From: Halapricum desulfuricans
Lineage (GTDB): Archaea > Halobacteriota > Halobacteria > Halobacteriales > Haloarculaceae
Assembly: GCF_017094505.1 (NCBI RefSeq)
Contig: NZ_CP064787.1
Location: 186,001 to 250,000 of the forward strand
Direction of reading: 5' to 3'
DNA length: 64,000 nucleotides
Shown here: positions 8,310 through 16,533 of the stretch, in pieces
Layout of the letters: every line of letters begins with the position of its first letter
How positions within the stretch are numbered: position 1 is the stretch's first letter
The notes under the pieces: model-generated
Told to the model about the DNA's origin: nothing
Database searches by the model: none
The model's input: only the letters and a program-made list of their open reading frames with translations
Made by a program: the position numbers and the translations under genes

Positions 8310-10154
8310 ATGACTGACGCGAATCCCCAGATCGTCCGCCTGTTCGGCGGACCGGGGAGCGGGAAGACCACGGCACTGCTCGACCGCGTCGAGGAGTTGC
8401 TCGAGGACGACGACGTCGACGTTCGGGACGTGCTGGTGGTCTCCTATACCCGTGCGGCCGCAGCAGAGATCCGGGATCGACTCGCGGAACGGCTCGACAT
8501 CTCGCCACGTGCCCTGAAGGGCAACGTGAGCACGATGCATGCGAAAGCCTACGAGTTGCTCAACCTCTCGCGAGGGGACGTCGTCGGTGAAGACGACAAA
8601 CAGGAGTTCTGTGAGAGCTACGGGCTGGAGTTCGAAGACGAGTACGAGGGGTCGCGCCGTCGCTCGGCCCGGTCGACGACGATCGGCAACAAGATCATCG
8701 CGACCAGCCAGTGGCTCCAGCGGACCCGCCGGGAGGTCGCCGACTGGTACGACGTCCCTTTCAAGTGGGACGAGGAGACCGTCCGTCTGCCCCCGGAAAT
8801 CGACGACAACGCCCAGACGGGCAACAAGTACACGCCGACCTGGCCCAGCGACGACGACCGGATCGACGTGCCCGAGGCGATCCGCGGCTGGCGGTCCTAC
8901 AAGGGCGAGCAGGGGCTGGTCGGGTTCGCGGACATGCTCGAGCGGGTCAAACAGCGGTCGCTGTTACCGAACGTCGACTATCTGATCATCGACGAGTTCC
9001 AGGACATCACGACTCTGCAGTACGACGTCTACGAGGAGTGGAAACCCCACATGCAGAAGGTCCTGATCGCCGGCGACGACGACCAGGTCGTCTACGCCTG
9101 GCAAGGGGCCGACCCGGACCTGCTGCTCGACGAGGACGTGACCGACGACGAGATTCTGCCCAACTCCTATCGACTTCCCTCCCGGATTCTCAACGTCGTC
9201 GACCGCGAGGTGAGCCACATCGACAAGCGCCAGGAGAAAGACCTCAACCCGCGCAAGGAGGGGGGGACCGTCGAGGCCGTCTCCGGGCCCTCGATGCTCG
9301 ATCTGGCGCGCAACGTCAAGGCGACGATCGAGGAGGACGAAGACGGGACGGCGATGGTGCTGTTCCGGGCGCGCTACCAGATGTTCCAGTTCATCGACGA
9401 GTTCATCGACGAGGGGATCCCCTTCCAGTGCCTGACTGACCAGCGGATGTGGACCGACCGGCTCACACAGTACGTCCGGGGGATCGAGAACCTCGCTCGC
9501 GGCGAGCAACTGACGGCGCTGCAGGCAAGGCGGCTGGCGGACATGCTGGCCGACTCGGCGTTCGGGACCGGCGAGCGCGACGACTTATTCGACGCGATCG
9601 ACGAGATCACCGACGACGAGGAGACCGACGACCTGCAGGAGATCTACGTCGAACCGGACCTGATCGAGGACCACGCGCCGTTCGCGCCCGATCCGGTCGC
9701 GGCGGCCGACATGCTCCGGAAGGTGACGAGCTTTCAGGAGCGCAGCGTCGACGCGTACTTCGGCGGCGACTACGAGGGGATGGACCCGGACCGGTTGCGA
9801 CTCGGCACGATCCACTCCGCGAAGGGTCGAGAGGCCGATCACGTCTTCGTCGCGACCGATCTCACCGAGAAGGTCGTCGAGCAGATGGCCGCGACCGTCG
9901 AACAGGAAGACATCGACGTCCCGGGCGTCGAGGAGTTCACCAAGCACACCTCGCCCGTCCCGACGCTGACGGACAACGAACGGCGCGTCTTCTACGTCGG
10001 GATGTCACGGGCCCGCGAGCGGCTGGTCATCCTCGAGAACCTCGTCGACGGCGCGCCGACGCTGCCGGTCGACGTGCTGCTCAACAACGAGCCGACCGAC
10101 GCCGACCTCGAAACGTTGCTCGCTGAGGCACAGGAAATCGCCCCGGTGCAGTAA
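8310..10154 (+). CDS. UvrD/Rep-like superfamily 1 DNA helicase
   Basis: A 614-residue SF1 helicase. Motif I is GGPGSGKTT at residues ~13-21, motif Ia follows (SYTRAAAAEIRDRL), motif II is IIDEFQDITTLQYDVYEEW, motif III is AGDDDQVVYAWQGAD, motif V is GTIHSAKGREADHVFVATD and motif VI is YVGMSRARERLVIL. This is the full order for an ATP-dependent translocase acting on single-stranded DNA in repair or replication restart. The ATG at 8310 is preferred; an in-frame GTG at 8304 would add two residues. The length is shorter than bacterial UvrD, with small 1B/2B insertions. It stands alone between the permease and the SRP RNA region. Confidence 0.93.
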   Translation: MTDANPQIVRLFGGPGSGKTTALLDRVEELLEDDDVDVRDVLVVSYTRAAAAEIRDRLAERLDISPRALKGNVSTMHAKAYELLNLSRGDVVGEDDKQEFCESYGLEFEDEYEGSRRRSARSTTIGNKIIATSQWLQRTRREVADWYDVPFKWDEETVRLPPEIDDNAQTGNKYTPTWPSDDDRIDVPEAIRGWRSYKGEQGLVGFADMLERVKQRSLLPNVDYLIIDEFQDITTLQYDVYEEWKPHMQKVLIAGDDDQVVYAWQGADPDLLLDEDVTDDEILPNSYRLPSRILNVVDREVSHIDKRQEKDLNPRKEGGTVEAVSGPSMLDLARNVKATIEEDEDGTAMVLFRARYQMFQFIDEFIDEGIPFQCLTDQRMWTDRLTQYVRGIENLARGEQLTALQARRLADMLADSAFGTGERDDLFDAIDEITDDEETDDLQEIYVEPDLIEDHAPFAPDPVAAADMLRKVTSFQERSVDAYFGGDYEGMDPDRLRLGTIHSAKGREADHVFVATDLTEKVVEQMAATVEQEDIDVPGVEEFTKHTSPVPTLTDNERRVFYVGMSRARERLVILENLVDGAPTLPVDVLLNNEPTDADLETLLAEAQEIAPVQ

Positions 10155-10180
10155 CCGTTCGGGACCGTCAGACGCCGTCG

Positions 10181-10363
10181 ATGCATCGACCAGTGCTGTG
10201 GCTTTTTGCGGGCGTTGCCCTCTCGGCTGTCTGAGCGTGGCTGCTCGCCACTGAACCGGCTGACTCGCTGGCGCGGCTGTCCGGTCTCTGGATCGGGTTA
10301 CACGGACTCGGCGCACTGGCGGTCGGCGCGTGGCAGTGGCTCCGGAATCGAGATGAGGTATGA
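10181..10363 (+). pseudogene. Small two-helix membrane protein gene interrupted by in-frame TGA
   Basis: One frame runs from ATG 10181 to TGA 10361-10363 (61 codons) with a single internal TGA at 10232-10234 (codon 18). Before the stop it reads MHRPVLWLFAGVALSAV. After the stop it continues as AWLLATEPADSLARLSGLW and a second hydrophobic stretch GLHGLGALAVGAWQWL. Both halves look like membrane helices, and the lost codon is most simply explained as TGG (Trp) changed to TGA. Selenocysteine is not expected in haloarchaea. It follows the helicase by 26 bp, and its terminal stop codon coincides with the left edge of repeat copy 2. Confidence 0.5.
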
Positions 10364-10442
10364 TACTAGTGGCTGTACCATTTCGAAATGATCTGGCACG
10401 ACGGCGTGCCAGATATCTCTACGAACGTATAGCCACCAGTAT
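10363..10442 (+). repeat. 80-bp imperfect palindromic element, copy 2
   Basis: The best-preserved copy. Left end ATACTAGTGGCTGTAC, right end TATAGCCACCAGTAT (inverted). The centre is a perfect 10-bp hairpin ATCTGGCACG / CGTGCCAGAT around ACGG. Flanking arms TTCGAAATG and CTACGAACG also pair imperfectly, so almost the whole element folds back on itself. It begins on the last base of a stop codon and ends about 5 bp from the 3' end of the SRP RNA, which is transcribed toward it. Confidence 0.9.
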
Positions 10443-10446
10443 GAAT

Positions 10447-10756
10447 GGCGGACGGCCGGCGTTGCCCGGCGTTCGGACGCGGATAGTCTCGCGCGCCTCC
10501 TCCACCCCGCGACCCGACGAGCGGCAGGTGTCCGCGGGTCCGCTGCTCGCTTCCGCGCCTGACGGGGTGCCCGCGGTCAACCACGGCGACTCGCCCCTGC
10601 AGGCGAGTTCCCGTGGACCGCTACCCCCGTCGGACGAGGCTTCGACGTTGGCTTGCGAGGTCCGCGCCCGTCGACCGGACGCCTCCGGTGTTCGGCCCCC
10701 GCTGAAGACCATAGCGCGGGTATAGGGGCGGGGCCTAACCGCCCGGCCTAGTCCGT
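10447..10756 (-). ncRNA. ffs: Signal recognition particle RNA (7S RNA)
   Basis: About 310 nt, the archaeal SRP RNA length. On the minus strand the S-domain helix 8 signature GTCAGGCGCGGAAGCGAGCA is at 10563-10544, containing the GGAA tetraloop and the SRP54-binding internal loop. A helix 6 hairpin (ACTCGCC/GGCGAGT) is near 10588-10610. The Alu-domain core GGCCGGGCGGTTAGGCC is at the 5' side. The termini pair to form archaeal helix 1: GGAC-TA-GGCCGG near 10754 with CCGGCCGTCC near 10450. Ends are estimated from this helix to within a few bases. The RNA assembles with SRP54/SRP19 for co-translational targeting of membrane proteins. Confidence 0.93.
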
Positions 10757-10776
10757 CTGAATCTACCCCGCTGTGA

Positions 10777-10782
10777 CTTAAG
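10777..10782 (-). promoter_or_regulatory. CTTAAG box upstream of the SRP RNA
   Basis: CTTAAG lies about 24 bp before the estimated SRP RNA 5' end and overlaps the stop codon of the upstream membrane gene. The same hexamer precedes tRNA-Lys at a similar distance. Its position fits a TATA-box-equivalent; the assignment is inferred. Confidence 0.4.
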
Positions 10783-11201
10783 GGCCTTTCGCATCCTCGC
10801 CCCCGAAAAGCCCCAGCGCGTACGCGTACCAGCCTCCCGCCAGCGGGACGGTCGCCGCCGCGGCGAGCAGACCCCAGCGATGCCGGGCGAGCGACGATCC
10901 GACGATCCCGTACCCGTAGGTGAGCGCCCACACGGCGGTCACGAGGGCGATGAAGACGCCGAAGGTCAGGGTCACGCCCGCCGCCAGCGCGGGGTCGGTC
11001 CGGTCACGGGAGCCGGCAGCGAACACGACCAGTGAGACGACTGCTAACAGCCCCGCGATCAGGGGATTGACCGCCCCGGACTCGTAGTACAGCCCGACCG
11101 TTCGCGCGTCGGTGATCGCGTACGGTACCGCGAGGGCCGCGACTACCAGCAGGCAGGCCAGCATGCCGGCGGTCGCGGGCGTTCGACGCGAGTCAGTCAT
11201 G
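10778..11201 (-). CDS. Four-helix membrane protein, unknown function
   Basis: A 140-residue protein with four predicted membrane helices: AGMLACLLVVAALAVPYAI, LIAGLLAVVSLVVFAAGS, ALAAGVTLTFGVFIALVTAV and GLLAAAATVPLAGGWYAYAL. The start ATG at 11201 is chosen because upstream sequence is shared with the divergent DUF5798 promoter. I recognise it only as a haloarchaeal membrane family. It lies directly upstream of the SRP RNA on the same strand, and its stop overlaps the probable SRP promoter box. Confidence 0.75.
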
Positions 11202-11282
11202 GGCGGCTGTGCGTGGCCGGCGGCCTTAACGGCACGGGTCGACATCACAACGCCCACAACGGCCCCAGCCATAGGTCCGTAC

Positions 11283-11591
11283 ATGGGATTCGGAGACACC
11301 GCCAAGAAACTGCAGAAGGTCTCCTCGATCGCCGAGGACAGCTACAAGCGGATGAACGAACTCCGGGAGCAACTCGCGCAGCTGCGAAGCGAAGTCGAAT
11401 CGACCAGCGAGCAGGTCGATCAGATGGAGTACGACCTGGCCGAACAGCGCGCGCTCCTCGAGGCGCTGGCCGAACAGCAAGGGCTCGACGTCGACGCGAT
11501 CGTCGCCGAGGCCAACATCGAGGACCTCGACGCCGAGAACGCCGAAGTCGACAGCGACCGATCGGCGGAGTCGGACAGCGACACTCAGTGA
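11283..11591 (+). CDS. DUF5798 family coiled-coil protein
   Basis: A 102-residue, mostly helical acidic protein: MGFGDTAKKLQKVSSIAEDS, then a heptad-like coiled coil (residues ~20-65, LREQLAQLRSEVESTSEQVD) and a very acidic C-terminus. The N-terminal block and length match a haloarchaeal family I recall as DUF5798. Function unknown. It is divergent from the four-helix membrane gene with an 81-bp intergenic region. Confidence 0.75.
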   Translation: MGFGDTAKKLQKVSSIAEDSYKRMNELREQLAQLRSEVESTSEQVDQMEYDLAEQRALLEALAEQQGLDVDAIVAEANIEDLDAENAEVDSDRSAESDSDTQ

Positions 11592-11661
11592 TCTGGGATA
11601 CGGGGGTTCGGGTCTAGGTGGACCGAAGGAACCACGTGTCTCCGGCCCCCAGTTTGCAGTA

Positions 11662-12906
11662 ATGACCGTGAGCGAATCCGGAGCGCTCGACGTCGAGCGC
11701 ATCCGCGAGGACTTCCCCGTGCTGGAACGCGAGTTCGACGGGACACAACTCGTCTACCTGGACAACGCGGCGACCACTCAGACCCCGGAGCAAGTGATCG
11801 ACGCGATCTCCGACTACTACCGGGAGTACAACGCCAACGTCCACCGCGGGCTCCACCATCTCAGTCAGGAGGCCTCGATCGCCTACGAGCAAGCCCACGA
11901 CCGCGTCGCCGAGTTCATCGGCGCAGCGGGACGTGAGGAAATCGTCTTCACGAAAAACACGACCGAGAGCGAGAACCTCGTCGCCTACGCGTGGGGACTG
12001 CGAGAACTCGGCCCGGACGATACGGTCGTCCTGACCGAGATGGAACACCACGCGTCGCTGGTCACCTGGCAGCAGATCGCCGATCGAACCGGTGCGGAGG
12101 TCGCGTACATCCGGATCGACGAGGACGGTCGCCTCGACATGGACCACGCGCGTGAAGTGATCGACGACGACACCGCAATGCTGTCGGCGGTTCACGTCTC
12201 GAACACGCTGGGGACGATCAACCCCGTCGCCGACCTCGTGGACCTGGCCCACGATCACGACGCGCTGGCCTTCATCGACGGGGCGCAGGCTGTCCCGAAC
12301 CGTCCGGTCGACGTCGAGGCCATCGACGCCGATTTCTACGCCTTCTCGGGGCACAAGATGGCCGGCCCGACCGGGATCGGCGTCCTCTACGGCAAACGGC
12401 ACCTGCTCGACTCGATGGAGCCGTTCCTCTATGGCGGCGACATGATCGAGAAGGTCACCTTCGAGGAGTCCCGCTGGAACGAACTCCCCTGGAAGTTCGA
12501 GGCCGGAACGCCATCCATCGCCCAGGGGATCGCGCTGGCGGAGGCGTGTGACTACCTCGACGCGATCGGGATGGACCGGATCGCCCGCCACGAGAACGAA
12601 CTCGCCCAGTACACCCTCGAACGATTTGCGGAGTTCGAGGACATCGAGACCTTCGGCCCGCCCGCCGGCGAGAAACGGGGCGGGCTGGTCTCGTTCAACC
12701 TCGAGTCCGTCCACGCCCACGACCTGTCCTCGATTCTCAACGACTACGCCGTCGCGATTCGGGCCGGGGATCACTGCACCCAGCCGCTGCACGACAAACT
12801 CGGCGTCGCCGCGACCGCGCGGGCGTCGTTCTACGTGTACAACACCCGCGAGGAGATCGACGTGCTGGTCGAGGCGATCGACGACGCGCGCCAGTTGTTC
12901 GGCTAG
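11662..12906 (+). CDS. sufS: Cysteine desulfurase, SufS type
   Basis: A 414-residue PLP enzyme that moves sulfur from cysteine to the Suf Fe-S scaffold. The PLP lysine lies in FYAFSGHKMAGPTGIGVLYG (Lys232) and the persulfide cysteine in RAGDHCTQPL (Cys372), followed by the C-terminal block ARASFYVYNTREEID. Other family blocks are YLDNAATTQTP and NVHRGLHHLS. Length matches group II desulfurases. No other suf genes are adjacent. A leaderless-type start at ATG 11662 is chosen. Confidence 0.95.
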   Translation: MTVSESGALDVERIREDFPVLEREFDGTQLVYLDNAATTQTPEQVIDAISDYYREYNANVHRGLHHLSQEASIAYEQAHDRVAEFIGAAGREEIVFTKNTTESENLVAYAWGLRELGPDDTVVLTEMEHHASLVTWQQIADRTGAEVAYIRIDEDGRLDMDHAREVIDDDTAMLSAVHVSNTLGTINPVADLVDLAHDHDALAFIDGAQAVPNRPVDVEAIDADFYAFSGHKMAGPTGIGVLYGKRHLLDSMEPFLYGGDMIEKVTFEESRWNELPWKFEAGTPSIAQGIALAEACDYLDAIGMDRIARHENELAQYTLERFAEFEDIETFGPPAGEKRGGLVSFNLESVHAHDLSSILNDYAVAIRAGDHCTQPLHDKLGVAATARASFYVYNTREEIDVLVEAIDDARQLFG

Positions 12907-12992
12907 CAGGCCGAGTCTCACCGGTCTCGAACGTCGTGAGGTCGAGACCGGCGCGTGCATCTCGGACGAACGATCGGACCGTGGACAGTCGA

Positions 12993-13904
12993 TCAGTTGT
13001 CGTCGATACGCGGGACCGAAAGCGTCACGGCCGCGCCGCCGAGCGAGCTCTCGGACACGGAGAGGCCGCCGTCCGCTTTCTCGACGATCAGTCGGACGAG
13101 CCACAGGCCAACGCCTTCCGAGTGGGCGAGCACGTCCTCGACGTCGCCTTCGACAGCGGTCCGCTCGCTGTCCGGCAATCCCGGGCCGTCGTCCGCGACG
13201 GCGAGGCGATACGCGTCGCCGTCGGCCGTCAGTGAGACCACGACGGTCGGGTTCGGACCTGCGTGCACGACAGCGTTCTCCAGCAGTTCGGAGATCGCGA
13301 ATCCCAGTCGCGCGGGCACGAGCGTTCGCAGGTTCTCGGGACCGTCGAACGCGATCGTCGCGTCCGGGTAGTCCGACCGGTACTGTACACAGATATCCGT
13401 GATTGCCTGCGAGAGGTCCTGCTCGACGCGGTGGTCGGCCGATTGTGCGGAGACGCCGCGCAGCAGATTCGCCTTCTCCGCCAGCGTCGCCAACCGGCCG
13501 GCCTTGCGTTCGACGACCTCGAGGTGCGGTTCGACCTCGTCGGCGTCTCGGGCCGTCTCGATACGACCGCCGATGACAGTCGCGATGTTGCGCAGGTTGT
13601 GTCTGACGATCCGATGCAGGATACTCAGTTCTCGGGTCTGCTGGCGCAGCCGCCGTGTCGTCTCGCGCTGGCGTTCGTGGGCGCGTTCGGTCAGTCCGTA
13701 GACCAGCAGTGCCGAGACGACCACGAACAGGCCGCCTTTGAGCGCCTCGATCCGGAACCGGGCCTCTGGATCGGGAACGAACAGATACACGACTGCGTCC
13801 GAAAACAGGATCCAGAGCACCCCGAACGCGAAGTAGGTGGCGGCGATCCGTCTCGCCGTCAGCTCCGGCAGCGACAGCGTCGGGAGGTCATCGAACGGGA
13901 CCAT
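12993..13904 (-). CDS. Membrane sensor histidine kinase
   Basis: A 303-residue kinase. Two N-terminal membrane helices (residues ~20-44, RIAATYFAFGVLWILFSDAV; ~54-70, GGLFVVVSALLVYGLTER) precede the H-box HRIVRHNLRNIATVIG. An HATPase domain follows with the N-box ISELLENAVVHAG and G-boxes VADDGPGLPDSE and EGVGLWLVRLIVEKADGG. There is no PAS or extracellular sensor domain, so sensing is probably membrane-linked. No response regulator gene is adjacent, as is common for haloarchaeal kinases. It faces away from the citrate synthase gene. Confidence 0.9.
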   Translation of the reverse strand: MVPFDDLPTLSLPELTARRIAATYFAFGVLWILFSDAVVYLFVPDPEARFRIEALKGGLFVVVSALLVYGLTERAHERQRETTRRLRQQTRELSILHRIVRHNLRNIATVIGGRIETARDADEVEPHLEVVERKAGRLATLAEKANLLRGVSAQSADHRVEQDLSQAITDICVQYRSDYPDATIAFDGPENLRTLVPARLGFAISELLENAVVHAGPNPTVVVSLTADGDAYRLAVADDGPGLPDSERTAVEGDVEDVLAHSEGVGLWLVRLIVEKADGGLSVSESSLGGAAVTLSVPRIDDN

Positions 13905-14023
13905 CGTCCGTGCGGTGATCCGGGGATACGAAGAGGCGACACATAGACGTACGGGTCAGCGATTTGGGAACGTGTAGCGCAGAAACGACAATGTTTTTCC
14001 GCCGAGGTTGATTGCAGTACAGT

Positions 14024-15160
14024 ATGTCCGACGACCTCAAGAAGGGGCTCGAAGGCGTCCTCGTCGCCGAGTCGGAACTCAGTTACATCGACGGCGACGA
14101 GGGGCGACTTGTCTATCGCGGTTACGAGATCGAAGATCTGGCCGAACGGGCCAGTTTCGAGGAAGTGCTCTACCTGCTCTGGCACGGGGAACTGCCGACG
14201 GCGTCGGCGCTCTCGACTTTCGAGGACGAACTCGCCGCGAACCGGACAGTGCACGACGACGTTCTCGACACGGTGGCGCGGCTGGCCGAGGCCGACGCGA
14301 ACCCGATGGCGGCGCTTCGAACGGCGACGTCGATGCTGTCGGCCTACGACGACGAGGACGGCGAGCCCGGCACGCGAGCGGAAGACCTGGCGAAGGGCAA
14401 GCGGATCACCGCCAAGATGCCGACGATCGTGGCGGCGTTCAAGCGGCTGCGAGACGGCGACGAGCCGGTCGCACCGCGAGGGGACCTCGATCACGCTGCG
14501 AACTTCCTGTACATGCTCAACGGCGAGGTCCCGGACGACAAGCTCGCCGAGGTCTTCGACATGGCACTGGTGTTGCACGCCGACCACGGGATCAACGCCT
14601 CGACGTTCGCCGCGATGGTCACGGCATCGACGCTGTCGGACATCTACAGTTCGATCACGAGCGCTATCGGGACGCTGAAGGGCGGCCTCCACGGCGGGGC
14701 GAACCAGAACGTCATGGCGATGCTCAGAGAGATCGACGAGAGCGAGCTGAGCGTCGTCGAGTGGACGCGCAACGCCCTGCAAGAGGGCAAGCGAATCCCC
14801 GGCTTCGGACACCGAGTCTACGAGGTGAAGGACCCGCGCGCTGCGATCCTCGGCGACCAATCGCGAGCGCTGGGCAACGCCTCGGGCGAACTCAAGTGGT
14901 TCTCCTACAGTCAGGTCATCGAGGAGTTCATGCAACAGGAGACGGGCATCGCCCCGAACGTGGACTTCTACTCGGCGTCCACGTACTACCAGATGGGGAT
15001 CCCGATCGATCTGTTCACGCCGATATTCGCGCTGAGTCGGGTCGGCGGCTGGATCGCTCACGTGCTGGAGTATCAGGAGGACAACCGTCTGATCCGACCG
15101 CGGTCACGCTACGTCGGCGCGACCGACCAGACGTACGTCCCGATCGAGCAGCGGGAGTGA
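14024..15160 (+). CDS. Citrate synthase
   Basis: A 378-residue type I citrate synthase, condensing oxaloacetate and acetyl-CoA as the first TCA-cycle step. The catalytic residues are visible: His223 in GGLHGGANQNVM, His263 in GFGHRVYEVKDPRA and Asp314 in NVDFYSASTYYQMGIP. The HADHGINASTFAA block is also present. Length fits archaeal enzymes. The ATG at 14024 is preferred over an in-frame TTG 12 bp upstream because MSDDLKKGLEGV is a family-like N-terminus. 2-methylcitrate synthase cannot be fully excluded from sequence alone. Confidence 0.93.
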   Translation: MSDDLKKGLEGVLVAESELSYIDGDEGRLVYRGYEIEDLAERASFEEVLYLLWHGELPTASALSTFEDELAANRTVHDDVLDTVARLAEADANPMAALRTATSMLSAYDDEDGEPGTRAEDLAKGKRITAKMPTIVAAFKRLRDGDEPVAPRGDLDHAANFLYMLNGEVPDDKLAEVFDMALVLHADHGINASTFAAMVTASTLSDIYSSITSAIGTLKGGLHGGANQNVMAMLREIDESELSVVEWTRNALQEGKRIPGFGHRVYEVKDPRAAILGDQSRALGNASGELKWFSYSQVIEEFMQQETGIAPNVDFYSASTYYQMGIPIDLFTPIFALSRVGGWIAHVLEYQEDNRLIRPRSRYVGATDQTYVPIEQRE

Positions 15161-15260
15161 TATCGCGGACGTCCGGGAGATGACGGGACGGACGCGGTGC
15201 CACTTCCAGAAATCGCCGGCGACGAGAGGTTTTTCCGCGCCGGTCTCTTTACCACGAGCA

Positions 15261-15923
15261 ATGCCGCCGGAGGGGCCAGCACCGCCAGCCGATCGTGAGT
15301 CACCAGTCGGACAGCCGGTCATCAGAGGCGATCCGGACCTCACCGGACAACAGCCGGACGAAGCGGTCCAGTTCGATCCCGCCGATCCGGACAGCGTCGC
15401 CGAAGCGGCCGAGACAGTCGCGGCGTTCGCCGACAACACGGCCGGGGACGCGGACAACGTCTACATGTTGCGGGGTGCGGCCGCCTGCGCGGCGCTGGTT
15501 CGCGGCGAGGGATCCTACAAGGCCGCGGCCGAGCGTGCCGGCAGCGAGGCGACGGTCGCGTTCATCCGCAAGTGGTCGCGGGTCCACGACCTGCCGGAGG
15601 CGATCCGCCGACACGTCGCCCGCGGCGATATTGCGCCGACGGCGGCCAAGCACATCGCCCGGGTGTCCGGCACGTCGCGGTACCTGCTGGCCTGGGCGGC
15701 GCTCGATCACGACCTGACCGTCCGGGAGATCCGGTCGATCGCAAGTCGGGTCAACGACGGTGAGGAGGTCGCACAGGCGCTCGCCGCCGAGACCGGCGCG
15801 CAACTCGGTCAGCTGACGATTGACCTACCGATCGACGCGTATCTGTGTCTCCGCCGGCAGGCGTCGCTGTCGAACGTCGAGCCGGGGCCGTTTCTGGCCG
15901 AAGACATCGAGCCCGACGACTAA
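15261..15923 (+). CDS. Conserved haloarchaeal protein (DUF7119-like)
   Basis: A 220-residue soluble protein. The first ~45 residues are Pro/Asp-rich and probably disordered. Residues ~60-190 are helical and include a helix-turn-helix-like segment (TAAKHIARVSGTSRYLLAWA) and a second helical pair (DHDLTVREIRSIASRVNDG). It resembles a conserved haloarchaeal family I recall as DUF7119, which could be DNA-binding. Function is unknown. The gene ends 40 bp before tRNA-Lys. Confidence 0.65.
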   Translation: MPPEGPAPPADRESPVGQPVIRGDPDLTGQQPDEAVQFDPADPDSVAEAAETVAAFADNTAGDADNVYMLRGAAACAALVRGEGSYKAAAERAGSEATVAFIRKWSRVHDLPEAIRRHVARGDIAPTAAKHIARVSGTSRYLLAWAALDHDLTVREIRSIASRVNDGEEVAQALAAETGAQLGQLTIDLPIDAYLCLRRQASLSNVEPGPFLAEDIEPDD

Positions 15924-15932
15924 TCGTAAGGT

Positions 15933-15938
15933 CTTAAG
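15933..15938 (+). promoter_or_regulatory. CTTAAG box upstream of tRNA-Lys
   Basis: CTTAAG lies about 28 bp before the mature 5' end of tRNA-Lys, consistent with a TATA-equivalent. The identical hexamer precedes the SRP RNA. Confidence 0.4.
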
Positions 15939-15963
15939 CGATCACTGCCCGACCTGTAGGTGA

Positions 15964-16037
<74 letters not shown>

Positions 16038-16081
16038 TAGCATTCTGCTGCGAGCAATACGCAAGCAGCGAATGCGCTACA

Positions 16082-16155
16082 ATGGGAATTGAACCCTGGG
16101 AGTCACAGCCCGCGCAGCGGAGCGAGCAGGACTGTCTTCATCCGGTTCAATTCCC
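16082..16155. repeat. tRNA T-arm fragments downstream of tRNA-Lys
   Basis: Positions 16082-16096 are an exact inverted copy of 15 bp of the tRNA-Lys T arm (16015-16029). Positions 16144-16155 carry a 12-bp direct copy of the T-loop core (GGTTCAATTCCC), and this overlaps the last codon and stop of rnp4. Between tRNA and fragments lies an imperfect palindrome (16038-16080). This looks like scar sequence from recombination or integration at a tRNA gene. Confidence 0.6.
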
Positions 16156-16440
16156 GCCGTACCGATATCTCGCCTGCGCGCCGCAGTCACAGGTGACGAC
16201 GACGTGGCCCTCGCGCGTCCGGACGCGGGCGTTGCGGCCGGGCAAGAGGTAGGCGTCGCAGGCGTCGCAGGTGAACCGGTCGAAGTCCGCCGGCAGCGAC
16301 AGGCGGTTGCGCTCGGCGATCCGGCGGGCGCGGCGAACGTACTCGCGAGCGCGGTCCCGCTCGTCCGCACGGGCGGCCCGCTTGGCCTGCTCGTGGAGGA
16401 TCTCGATCCGCTCGCGGGCGAGTTGCTGGTCGCTGACCAT
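16147..16440 (-). CDS. rnp4: Ribonuclease P protein component 4
   Basis: A 97-residue archaeal RNase P subunit (Rpr2/Rpp21 family). N-terminal helices (ERIEILHEQAKRAARADERD) are followed by a zinc ribbon with CDACDAYLLPGRNARVR and TCDCGA. With Rnp1-3 it assists the RNase P RNA in 5' maturation of tRNAs in the cytosol. The extreme C-terminus (YGGN) is encoded over the T-arm-like fragment, so its last residues may have been altered by the rearrangement next to tRNA-Lys. Confidence 0.92.
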   Translation of the reverse strand: MVSDQQLARERIEILHEQAKRAARADERDRAREYVRRARRIAERNRLSLPADFDRFTCDACDAYLLPGRNARVRTREGHVVVTCDCGAQARYRYGGN

Positions 16441-16533
16441 CCGCTCGACCGTAGACCGACCCGCTGGTTAGGTGTGTCGCTCCGTCGGCGGCGAGTCGGC
16501 AACGTTATTGACGCCGCCGGACTGCTCTGGAGT

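Noticed and set aside
10232-10234. Selenocysteine recoding of the internal TGA
   Set aside because: Haloarchaea are not known to encode Sec machinery, there is no SECIS-like stem nearby, and Trp-to-stop is the simpler reading.
11614-13104. Long minus-strand open frame opposite sufS
   Set aside because: Shadow of the well-supported SufS frame; no recognisable domains.
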